Shown here piece by piece: positions 1 through 6,933 of a stretch of DNA of 7,110 nt. The notes under the pieces were generated by a model. That model was not told the origin of the DNA, did not search any database, and worked only from the letters and a program-made list of their open reading frames with translations. Every line of letters starts with the position of its first letter. Position 1 is the first letter of the stretch. The position numbers and the translations under genes were made by a program. Source of the DNA: Alphaproteobacteria bacterium (lineage in GTDB: Bacteria > Pseudomonadota > Alphaproteobacteria > RUG11792); NCBI GenBank assembly GCA_025998575.1, contig BNWD01000036.1, forward strand, positions 1 through 7,110. Reading direction: 5' to 3'.

Positions 1-1364
1 TGTGTAATTTGAGGTTTGCGCCTAGTCCAACTGGATTTATGCACATTGGGAATGCTAGGGTTGCTATAATTAACTATCTGTTTTGCAGGAAAAACGGAGG
101 TAAATTATTGCTGCGAATTGATGATACTGATGTATTGCGCTCGAAGAAGGAATACGAAGAGTCGATTTTGCGGGATTTGGAATGGCTCAATATCAGTCAT
201 GATTCGTTTTTTCGACAGTCTGAACGGATTGAGCGTTATAGACAAGTTTTACTGCAGTTAATCGAGAAAGGCGTTGCTTATAAATGTTATGAAACGCAAG
301 AAGAATTAGAATTTAAACGGAAGAATGCGATTGTAAAAGGCAGGCCGCCAGTCTATGATCGTGCGTCTTTGCAGCTAAGCGAGACTGAGAAAAAGAAGCT
401 TGAAAGTAGCGGCGTTTCTCATTATTGGAGGATGAAACTGCCTGCGAAAACTGTGTCTTGGAATGATTTGGTTTTGGGGTCGATAAGTTATGATTTGGCA
501 AATGTAAGCGATCCTGTTTTGGTTAAGGCTGATGGAACGTTTTTGTATACGTTTTCTTCTGTTATCGACGATTTCGACTCGAATATCACGCATATAATAC
601 GCGGCCAGGATCATGTGACAAACACATCCGTTCAATTGGCTATTTTTGACGAGATCTCGCAGTCAAAATTTAACGTAGATTTCGCGCATCTTTCGCTTTT
701 TGTTAACAAAGACGGTTCTCAATTTTCCAAGAGATTGGGCAGTCTGAACATAGGTAATTTGCGAGATATTGGCATCGATCCGATGGCTATTTGCAACCTT
801 TTGGCGACGCTTGGCTCTTCTTTGGATATTTCTTATTTTCAATCAATGAGCGACCTGGAAAGTTATTTTGATTTGCTGAAATTTAGTTCAAATTCTCCTA
901 AATTTGATTTGGATGATGTATTAAAAATTAACAAAAAATTGTTGCATAGTAAGATGTATGCCGATTTCGAAAAAATTTTAGGCAAAGGATTTATTTCGGA
1001 AAAGGCTTTTAATGTTATCCATCAAAATATAGAGACTTTGAATGATTTCAAGGAATGGAATTATATATTATCTAACAACTTCAAACCTGATTTTCTAATG
1101 AGTGATGCAGATAAAAACACACTGAAAATAGCTGTTGAAATTTTTAATTCTTGCTACGAATTTACACCTTACGTTGCGGAAAAAGCACTGCTTAATATCT
1201 CAAAAAAAGCGGATGTATCAGGAAAGTCTTTATATAGGCCCATTCGAAATGCTATAACTTATCAAGAACACGGCCCAAATCTCATTGATTTATTGTGCAT
1301 TATTGGGAAAGAAGAAGTTTTGCGGAGATTAGCGCTCGCGCAGGTATCTACAGTTAACGTATAG
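1..1364 (+). CDS. gltX: Glutamate--tRNA ligase (glutamyl-tRNA synthetase), 5' end at window edge
   Basis: This cytoplasmic class I aminoacyl-tRNA synthetase attaches glutamate to tRNA(Glu). Seen in the sequence (residues counted from the TTG at 9): RFAPSPTG followed by the HIGH-type motif HIGN at 12-15; RIDDTD at 36-41; RGQDHVTNT at 198-206; and the KMSKS-equivalent FSKR at 239-242 followed by LGS. The C-terminal anticodon-binding part ends in GKSLYRPIRNAIT and IIGKEEVLRRL, typical of the family. Length (at least 451 aa) is normal. The frame is open to the left edge, and bases 1-2 (tg) would complete an ATG, GTG or TTG if one more base lay upstream, giving a start M-C-N-L-R-F-A-P. That start, or one further upstream, is likelier than the TTG at 9, which lies only two codons before the conserved RFAPSPTG. 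The zinc-binding CxC found in some GluRS is not visible (only C93). Many alphaproteobacteria lack glutaminyl-tRNA synthetase and some carry two GltX copies; charging of tRNA(Gln) cannot be decided here. No neighbour shares an operon downstream. Confidence 0.95.
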   Translation, partial: CNLRFAPSPTGFMHIGNARVAIINYLFCRKNGGKLLLRIDDTDVLRSKKEYEESILRDLEWLNISHDSFFRQSERIERYRQVLLQLIEKGVAYKCYETQEELEFKRKNAIVKGRPPVYDRASLQLSETEKKKLESSGVSHYWRMKLPAKTVSWNDLVLGSISYDLANVSDPVLVKADGTFLYTFSSVIDDFDSNITHIIRGQDHVTNTSVQLAIFDEISQSKFNVDFAHLSLFVNKDGSQFSKRLGSLNIGNLRDIGIDPMAICNLLATLGSSLDISYFQSMSDLESYFDLLKFSSNSPKFDLDDVLKINKKLLHSKMYADFEKILGKGFISEKAFNVIHQNIETLNDFKEWNYILSNNFKPDFLMSDADKNTLKIAVEIFNSCYEFTPYVAEKALLNISKKADVSGKSLYRPIRNAITYQEHGPNLIDLLCIIGKEEVLRRLALAQVSTVNV

Positions 1365-1751
1365 TTAGCAAACAAGCGATAATAAAAGGATAAATAACTG
1401 CTGCGTTGCATATAGTTCGCATTAGCCTGCACAATTATAGATCAAATTTTCCATTTTTGCCAAGAAAACTGATCAAATTCATTAAAAAACTACCTTCAAA
1501 TTCTAATCAATAGTCGATCTCAATTTGTGAAACGTCTAGAGGATTTACGTACAAAAAAGATTTTGAGACTAATCGTCAATATAATTCTAAGATCTCTCAA
1601 CGCATTCTGTTTTAAATTTAACTGTAATCTATAGCTGAAAATGTAGCGCGAAATTTATTTAGAAGTAAATCTAGAATAACATTGCGCATAACTCATTAAT
1701 TTTACTTCTCGTTAACTCTAGGGCTACACCTATCTATAATAAAGCCTATAA

Positions 1752-1772
1752 ACACATTTATTCTAAATGTGT
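1752..1772. repeat. Perfect 9-bp AT-rich hairpin
   Basis: The arms acacattta (1752-1760) and taaatgtgt (1764-1772) are exact reverse complements with a 3-nt loop. The only run of T nearby is short, so it would be a weak terminator at best. It lies about 390 bases after gltX. Confidence 0.35.
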
Positions 1773-1881
1773 CTATTTGTTAACTATACATAAAATGCAA
1801 AAAAATATGCGTAATTAATAAACAATATAAGTCCAAAATGGTAAAAAATTTCGATTTTACAAATAGATTGAGTATTGAGTT

Positions 1882-1910
1882 TGGAATAAGTAAACTAAAC
1901 ACTTATTCCA
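1882..1910. repeat. Perfect 10-bp hairpin
   Basis: The arms tggaataagt (1882-1891) and acttattcca (1901-1910) match exactly around a 9-nt loop. No T-tract follows on the plus strand. It may be a structured remnant or a protein-binding inverted repeat; function is unknown. Confidence 0.4.
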
Positions 1911-2003
1911 TAAAAATTCTGCTAGAAAATCAAGCTTTTTGATATAGAAATGATATGCGCTAATGAGGATTTTTTAGCGCTAGAAAAATACCTTCAAAAA
2001 TTT

Positions 2004-2018
2004 AATCCTGTTAGGATT
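2004..2018. repeat. Short 6-bp hairpin with 3-nt loop
   Basis: aatcct (2004-2009) pairs with aggatt (2013-2018), and the flanks aaattt and aaatttt could extend it loosely. T-rich DNA follows, so it could terminate transcription weakly. It is close to what chance produces in such DNA. Confidence 0.2.
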
Positions 2019-2846
2019 GTTTATAAATTTTCTTCTAAATATTGTCTTTAATTGATAATTTTACAATGAGCTCTTTTTATGTTTTTCAGTACAATTAAAA
2101 ATAAAATGAGTGCCGATTATTCTACACAATTGCCATTTTTGAATAATCTCACATTTTTTTGTTTTTAAATATAAAGTATTTTATTGTTATTTAGTAGAAA
2201 AACACATCACTTATTAGCGATTGCAAATTGCACAATCTTATTCTTAAAGATAAGAAGTTATTCAGCACACACTGGCTTTTTAATAGCAAAATTATTAAAA
2301 ATACTACAAATTTCTCAAAAAGCTTGTCAATAAATTTTATCATTTTTGTAAAAAATATTATGCAATTGTGGGCTTTTGTGATTTAACAAAATTAAATACT
2401 GGATTCACCATTCGCAAATTTTAAAATTTAATCAATGTAAATAGAAATATATTAATGATATTAACACCTCAACAATAGTAAGAATTTTTATCGAAGCGAA
2501 GCGAAAAACTCTGTCGTTTGGTGTAGTTATGGTGAGCTGTTATAACTCAGAGCAACGAGATAAATATCGCTATTCATAACTTCCTAAAATAAGAAAATCT
2601 GTTGGCAACAGAATTATTTAAAGAATATCCTGATATAGAAAAAGGTTAATATTAGCGATATATATAATAAGAAAGTATGCACAAAACCAATTACAAGAAG
2701 TTGATAATGCATAGAAATGTCTTCTTGATTTTAAACCTGTTGATTTTACATGAATGGGTTATCAAAAATGATGCTTAGTGTTTGTACGTTAGTGTGTTTT
2801 GCTAAGGTGAATGTAAATTGTATGGAGGCCAAGCAAATAGTGCAAT

Positions 2847-3677
2847 ATGCCAGTCAGCCAATTAAAGCAACGTGATTGCTGGCAGAGATTTGACAATCAT
2901 TCAGATTTCAATATGTCAGACTCCTAGGTAAAAGTTGCTAACCAATTGTTTGAGCCTATCAATCATAGAAAGATTGATTCTGATATAGGATTTTCTAAGG
3001 CGTGTAGTTTTCTTTCGTCGATGATTGATACTTCATTCAAATTATTCTAGAATTGCGTATGAATTTTTAGTACAAGCGGCAATCATTTATACTGTCCGGT
3101 TGGCTAAATTCCTGAATTTAAAGACTTCACTGGAAGTCTTATTAACCTTTTATTCCGTATTAGAGCTGCTGATTGCCCAGTAACTTTTAAATGCAAAAAC
3201 TATGAAAAGATGAAACGTGTTTGCAGCAAAATTAAAAATACTAATGTGTTTGGCTCTAGATATATTGAGGTTGTCAAAATATATTGAAAAAATTGTATGG
3301 TCCAATTATTAAAGGAAGTTTAGCTGATATTTTCCTGTTCTTAGGTAACATCGTCAACATACTGCTAACTTTCAACAACCTGTATACTTCTTTGAATACT
3401 CCTGCAGATTTGGAATATTTTTTGAAAATATATAGTGGGAATTCTCTTCCTTTATTTGATACAAATGTAACATTTATCATATTTAACAGAGAGCTCATCT
3501 GGAAAAACTCAGAAGAAGTTCATTCATATTTATCCATCTCTTGCAATTGATTTTGCATATACTCTCTTAATTATAGGGGCGCTAATATTTCCAACAGCCC
3601 AAATAAAAACTTCTTTTTTATATTATAACATCTCACCATCACCATACAAAGCGACGGCATTTTTTGATCAAATCTGA
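2847..3677 (+). pseudogene. Decayed protein-coding region, family unknown, multiple frameshifts
   Basis: Protein-like plus-strand frames follow and overlap one another here, as expected of a gene broken by indels. Frame 2847-3050 starts with ATG, contains MPVSQLKQRDCWQRF, is interrupted by TAG at 2925-2927 and continues VKVANQLFEPINHRKIDSD to TAG at 3048. A second frame, open to 3183, reads AYEFLVQAAIIYTVRLAKF. A third, 3111-3287, reads PEFKDFTGSLINLLFRIRAA. A fourth, 3284-3550 (TTG start, 88 codons), reads KKLYGPIIKGSLADIFLFLG and NIVNILLTFNNLYTS. A fifth, 3471-3677, reads KKFIHIYPSLAIDFAYTLL, then IIGALIFPTAQIK, hydrophobic enough for a membrane helix. The pieces may derive from one or from two genes. 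I do not recognise the family; the hydrophobic end suggests a membrane protein. A related fragment lies at 4655-4774, which supports a real former gene rather than chance frames. Confidence 0.45.
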
Positions 3678-3690
3678 TAAATTTATCAAA
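3663..3690. promoter_or_regulatory. Paired palindromes upstream of promoter, possible operator
   Basis: Two perfect palindromes lie next to each other: tttgatcaaa (3663-3672) and tgataaatttatca (3675-3688). The outer half-sites tttgat (3663-3668) and atcaaa (3685-3690) are also inverted copies. The block sits 11 bases before the -35 hexamer at 3702, a usual place for an activator or repressor site. The binding protein is unknown, and AT-rich DNA gives palindromes by chance, so this is tentative. Confidence 0.35.
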
Positions 3691-3701
3691 CCTATAACTA
3701 G

Positions 3702-3730
3702 TTGACATTCAATAAGCGAAGTGATATCAT
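3702..3730 (+). promoter_or_regulatory. Near-consensus sigma70 promoter for the head-tail connector gene
   Basis: The -35 TTGACA (3702-3707, six of six) is separated by exactly 17 bases from the -10 TATCAT (3725-3730, five of six). Transcription would start near 3737, giving a leader of about 74 nt before the ATG at 3811. It is the best promoter match in the window. A promoter this intact in otherwise eroding DNA suggests the downstream gene is, or until recently was, expressed on its own. Confidence 0.7.
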
Positions 3731-3736
3731 ATAAAA

Positions 3737-3762
3737 ATCAGCAGGATTTTGCTGATGTTTTT
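3737..3762 (+). terminator. Leader hairpin with T-tract, terminator or attenuator-like
   Basis: atcagca (3737-3743) pairs with tgctgat (3750-3756) around a 6-nt loop, and five T follow at 3758-3762. Added A:T pairs between the flanking A-run and T-run could lengthen the stem. This has the form of an intrinsic terminator, yet it begins almost at the predicted transcription start of the promoter at 3702-3730. It could stop readthrough from upstream, or form a structure at the 5' end of the leader that stabilises the mRNA or attenuates transcription. The stem is only 7 bp, so termination strength is uncertain. Confidence 0.5.
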
Positions 3763-3796
3763 CAAAAAACTTAATCAAAGAAAATTTATGTCAGTA

Positions 3797-3803
3797 AAAG
3801 GAG
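3797..3803 (+). promoter_or_regulatory. Strong ribosome binding site fixing the start at 3811
   Basis: AAAGGAG ends 7 bases before the ATG at 3811, a textbook Shine-Dalgarno spacing. It favours 3811 over the in-frame ATG at 3841, eleven codons from the first residue. Confidence 0.75.
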
Positions 3804-3810
3804 AAAGAAG

Positions 3811-4260
3811 ATGAATACAATTATAGAGAAGTCGGAAGTTATGGCATTAGATATTGCTGTTTTGAAGTGTCATTTGAGATTGAAGAATAATTTAGAAGAA
3901 GAGTATTTGTCTAGAATTATAGATATGACTGCTGAAGCTTTCGAGAATAAAACAGGAAGTTCTATTCTGAAAAAGAAGTATAGATATGTTTACAACGATT
4001 ATTCTTCGAAGCTATGCCTTCCTATGCAACCAGTTGTTGAGGTTTGTTCTGATAAGAATGCAAAAGTAGAGCTTCCTGTTGAAATTGAATACATAGCAGG
4101 CGTTTGCGATTATTCAGAAAAGGTGCCGAAGTATATTCCGCTATTTATCACTGCAACAAGCAACCGTGTTTTTCATTCAGTTCTAATGAAGCCAAACATC
4201 AAGCAAAGCTTGAGTTTGTCAAATTTGCAAGGGGCGGCCTGGTCAGCTTTAAAAAGCTGA
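3811..4260 (+). CDS. Phage/GTA head-tail connector-like protein (gp6/phiE125 gp8 type), possibly damaged C-terminus
   Basis: Proteins of this type form the ring joining a tailed-phage capsid to its tail; alphaproteobacterial gene transfer agents use a homologue (Orfg6 in Rhodobacter). Seen here: residues about 12-60 (LDIAVLKCHLRLKNNLEEEY, then an IIDMTAEAFENKTG helix and SSILKKKYRY) match the family's typical N-terminal pattern of LxxxKxHLR, a long helix and TG-x-x-L; LPMQPVVEV and VEIEYIAGVCDYSEKVPKYI resemble its later strands. At 149 aa it is shorter than usual, with little between PVVEV and EIEYIAG, suggesting an internal deletion. After VPKYI (ending 4137) family-like sequence seems to continue one frame over as RYLSLQQATVFFIQF (4139-4183, stop 4184), implying a one-base insertion near 4138. 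The annotated frame instead ends inside the palindromic element at 4221-4319, so its last residues (NLQGAAWSALKS) are element-derived. Own promoter and strong RBS; no other virion gene is near. Functional or recent pseudogene: undecided. Confidence 0.65.
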   Translation: MNTIIEKSEVMALDIAVLKCHLRLKNNLEEEYLSRIIDMTAEAFENKTGSSILKKKYRYVYNDYSSKLCLPMQPVVEVCSDKNAKVELPVEIEYIAGVCDYSEKVPKYIPLFITATSNRVFHSVLMKPNIKQSLSLSNLQGAAWSALKS

Positions 4261-4319
4261 CCGCGGCCTTTGAGAGCCCGCAGCTGGCATTCGCCAGCAA
4301 GGCCGCCCCTTGCCAATTT
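4221..4319. repeat. GC-rich palindromic element folding into a cloverleaf
   Basis: The outer arms 4221-4239 and 4301-4319 pair at 18 of 19 positions, including a perfect 13-bp block (4227-4239 with 4301-4313). Inside are three arms: 4241-4262 (9 bp, loop taaa), 4263-4281 (5 bp with a bulged C, 8-nt loop) and 4283-4298 (6 bp, loop attc), with almost no unpaired bases. The result is a four-way junction resembling a tRNA cloverleaf, but without tRNA dimensions or conserved bases. It is conspicuously GC-rich among AT-rich flanks and is open throughout in the frame reading FARGGLVSFKKLTAAFES. These traits match mobile palindromic elements known from Rickettsia (RPEs) and Wolbachia, some of which lie within genes. 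It could also act as a bidirectional terminator, since A/T runs flank the stem (aaatt and aatttt). Only one copy is in this window, so its repeat status is inferred. Confidence 0.7.
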
Positions 4320-4342
4320 TCACAATAAATTCACAGTACTGC

Positions 4343-4492
4343 TTTATGTTAAAGGACTCCATCACTAACCCACTCCCTCCTCTGGGAATGCATAACTCCT
4401 TATACTTTACGCTTTAAGCATAAGCTTGCGCATATCACATTTGCAGTTAGGATATGTTGATTCTCAACACTTTCACAAAAATATTTATTTGT
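4343..4492. repeat. Direct repeat copy A (about 150 bp)
   Basis: This segment is repeated about 498 bases downstream at 4842-4990. Identical blocks are 4343-4359 with 4842-4858 (17 bp) and the last 16 bp ending at 4492 and 4990; 4411-4450 matches 4909-4948 at 38 of 40. The rest is diverged with small indels. Read on the minus strand both copies contain a purine-rich, Shine-Dalgarno-like gaggaggga tract (near 4375-4385 here), and in this copy an ATG at 4362-4360 opens a 37-codon frame (MESFNIKQYCEFIVKIGKG...) that runs into the palindromic element. That frame is broken in copy B, so it is probably not a conserved gene. The repeat may be a dispersed non-coding repeat or a duplicated 5' region of a lost gene. 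Confidence 0.75.
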
Positions 4493-4598
4493 CAATATAT
4501 CTGATTGGCAACAAGCTCACGAAATATCCTGCTCATATTTACACTTCATAAGAGATAGCGGCATTTTTCTGAGTACATCAAAAATTGAATAATTAGTC

Positions 4599-4823
4599 TT
4601 GGAGCGTAGATTCTTTTTTTGGTTGCAAACTGTTCATGGTTTTGGTAAACCACTAGTCAAGAAGAGGTTCAGAAGAAGCTCATTCAGGCTTATTAATATA
4701 ATGCAATTGATTTGTAGCATATACTTTCTTATTGCAGCATCACTAGTATTTTCTACAGCTTTCACAAAATATCTATTGATTAATAATTTTCACCTAATAT
4801 TTAGAAATCCACAGTTCTGTTAA
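4599..4823 (+). pseudogene. Second decayed fragment related to the end of the 2847-3677 remnant
   Basis: A 74-codon frame with a TTG start contains a hydrophobic stretch MQLICSIYFLIAASLVFST. It is probably not a gene. At the DNA level 4655-4774 aligns with 3498-3615: shared blocks include cagaagaag followed by ctcattca or ttcattca, gcaattgattt, and gcatatact followed by ytctta. In another frame the fragment reads SQEEVQKKLIQAY then a stop, matching SGKTQKKFIHIY of the other copy; after a one-base shift SIYFLIAASLVFSTA matches AYTLLIIGALIFPTA. Both thus look like independently decaying copies of the C-terminal part of one membrane-protein family. The family is not recognised. Confidence 0.45.
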
Positions 4824-4841
4824 CAAACTCTCTATAACATT

Positions 4842-4990
4842 TTTATGTTAAAGGACTCAATCCATAACCCCTCCCTCCTCGGGGAACTTACTAACTACTT
4901 CTCTTTATGCTTTAAGCATAAGCTTATGCATATCACATTTGCAGTTAGAATACGCTAATTTCCACTACGCTCATAAAAATATTTATTTGT
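4842..4990. repeat. Direct repeat copy B (about 150 bp)
   Basis: Partner of the repeat at 4343-4492; the matching blocks are given there. The alignment may begin earlier (aattttcac at 4785-4793 and 4315-4323), with about 29 extra bases in this copy. It contains the perfect 14-nt palindrome gcataagcttatgc at 4915-4928, which is imperfect in copy A. The minus-strand start seen in copy A is followed here by a stop after two codons. Confidence 0.75.
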
Positions 4991-5070
4991 TAAGAATCAG
5001 AGTTTTAAATAAAATTCCATAAAAATAACTAGTATTTCTTTGAGCCTCCGAGTTATGGATAGAGACATTT

Positions 5071-5106
5071 ATCTTGTTACTCTCTATTATCTTGTTACTC
5101 TCTATT
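5071..5106. repeat. Exact tandem duplication of an 18-bp unit
   Basis: The unit atcttgttactctctatt occurs at 5071-5088 and again, without a gap or mismatch, at 5089-5106. Perfect identity suggests a recent slippage event. Confidence 0.9.
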
Positions 5107-5293
5107 ATAACGGCTCTACATCATTACTAAAAGCCACAGTGTTTCTCGCTTCGATAGGATAAAGCTCATCTTATTACAACCTATATTATGTTCCGTAACT
5201 GGATGTCGCCCATTGCCTTAGCGCTATTATATTAGCGATGGTTTGACGCATATTGTGAATATAGTTTGTAGGGAAAAATGAAATGCAGTTATG

Positions 5294-5324
5294 TATAATA
5301 ACAATAATCTATTGTTTTTGAGAG
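5294..5324 (+). promoter_or_regulatory. Possible murA -10 element and weak RBS
   Basis: TATAAT (5294-5299) is a consensus -10 directly preceded by TG; no fitting -35 is seen 16-18 bases upstream. Transcription would start near 5306, about 23 bases before the murA ATG. The purine tract gagag (5320-5324) lies only 4 bases from the ATG and is a weak Shine-Dalgarno. In AT-rich DNA a lone TATAAT is common, so this is tentative. Confidence 0.35.
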
Positions 5325-5328
5325 TTTT

Positions 5329-6600
<1,272 letters not shown>

Positions 6601-6650
6601 CTTTCTACTTAAATAAGTTAGTGGATTTCAATATTACTAAATAGAAACTC

Positions 6651-6670
6651 AACTTAAAAAATTTTAAGTT
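6651..6670 (+). terminator. AT-rich hairpin after murA, weak terminator candidate
   Basis: aacttaaa (6651-6658) pairs with tttaagtt (6663-6670) around a 4-nt loop, 51 bases after the murA stop. It has almost no G:C pairs and no clean T-run follows, so termination is doubtful, though position and symmetry fit. Confidence 0.3.
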
Positions 6671-6837
6671 ATATTCTTGTTATTGGATCGCTTATATATA
6701 ATTGAATAATGAGCGAAATAAATGTGTTTAATTTTTAAATTTAATTAATTATAATCTTTCAAAATTTGTTCCTTCGATGATAATTCTATAGCCTTAACTA
6801 AAACACTAGGAATTGAACAAGGATCTTAACCTATTAA

Positions 6838-6933
6838 ATGCAAATTAACGTAGACATCACATTCGATACAGAGCAAATAGTAAAAACAGCATATAATATC
6901 TATGAACTACCTATAAAAATATTATTTTTTTAA
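6838..6933 (+). CDS. Very small open frame of unknown status
   Basis: An ATG-started frame of 31 codons reads MQINVDITFDTEQIVKTAYN followed by IYELPIKILFF and TAA. The composition is protein-like (mixed charged and hydrophobic residues), unlike most frames in the flank. A purine tract aagga (6819-6823) lies 14 bases upstream, too far for a good ribosome site. A stop codon directly precedes the ATG. It may be a fragment of an eroded gene or chance. Confidence 0.15.
   Translation: MQINVDITFDTEQIVKTAYNIYELPIKILFF

Larger units (their letters stand above)
1365..2846. other. Long AT-rich stretch without a recognisable gene
   Basis: About 1.5 kb follows gltX with no long open frame on either strand. 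Base composition is far more AT-rich than the genes (a hand count of 2101-2160 gives 16 G+C in 60). Several small perfect hairpins lie between 1752 and 2018. A few protein-like scraps occur on the plus strand: about 44 codons ending near 2570 containing RIFIEAKRKTLSFGVVMVS, and a short piece around 2598-2649 reading LLATELFKEYPDIEKG before a stop. The latter faintly recalls the LF-x-x-YP-D-I-x-x-AY segment of some transposases, but this is only a resemblance. The region reads best as eroded former coding DNA rather than a regulatory region. Confidence 0.6.
4991..5328. other. Intergenic stretch before murA
   Basis: No open frame of note lies here. It holds an exact tandem duplication (5071-5106) and a -10-like element before murA. 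A TTGACG at 5243-5248 has no good -10 at 16-18 bases. The rest is AT-rich without visible structure. Confidence 0.5.

Noticed and set aside
313..635. Minus-strand open frames within gltX
   Set aside because: They are antisense shadows of a strongly conserved gene, without a ribosome site or family resemblance.
1380..1432. Minus-strand transposase tail (reads AG-stop-CELYATQQLF after gltX)
   Set aside because: Only about 15 residues faintly resemble the end of some transposases, with an internal stop; too little to support.
1676..1710. Possible dif recombination site (attgcgcataact...)
   Set aside because: Only one arm loosely resembles a XerC/XerD site; no matching second arm is present.
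2890..2918. TTGACA at 2890-2895 as a promoter
   Set aside because: No -10 resembling TATAAT lies at 16-18 bases, and it is within a decayed coding region.
3274..3498. 74-codon minus-strand frame opposite the decayed region
   Set aside because: It is antisense to the better plus-strand frame 3284-3550 and shows no recognisable features.
4221..4319. tRNA gene suggested by the cloverleaf shape
   Set aside because: Stem lengths (outer stem of 18 pairs, arms of 9, 5 and 6), loop sizes and conserved T-loop and D-loop bases do not fit a tRNA, and no CCA or normal acceptor stem is seen.
4104..4328. 74-codon plus-strand frame overlapping the connector gene and the palindromic element
   Set aside because: It has no ribosome site, its first part overlaps the connector gene in another frame, and its second part is simply the open frame of the palindrome.
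5243..5266. TTGACG as a -35 for murA
   Set aside because: The only -10-like hexamer (tatagt) lies 11 bases away, too close; no fitting hexamer is found at 16-18 bases.
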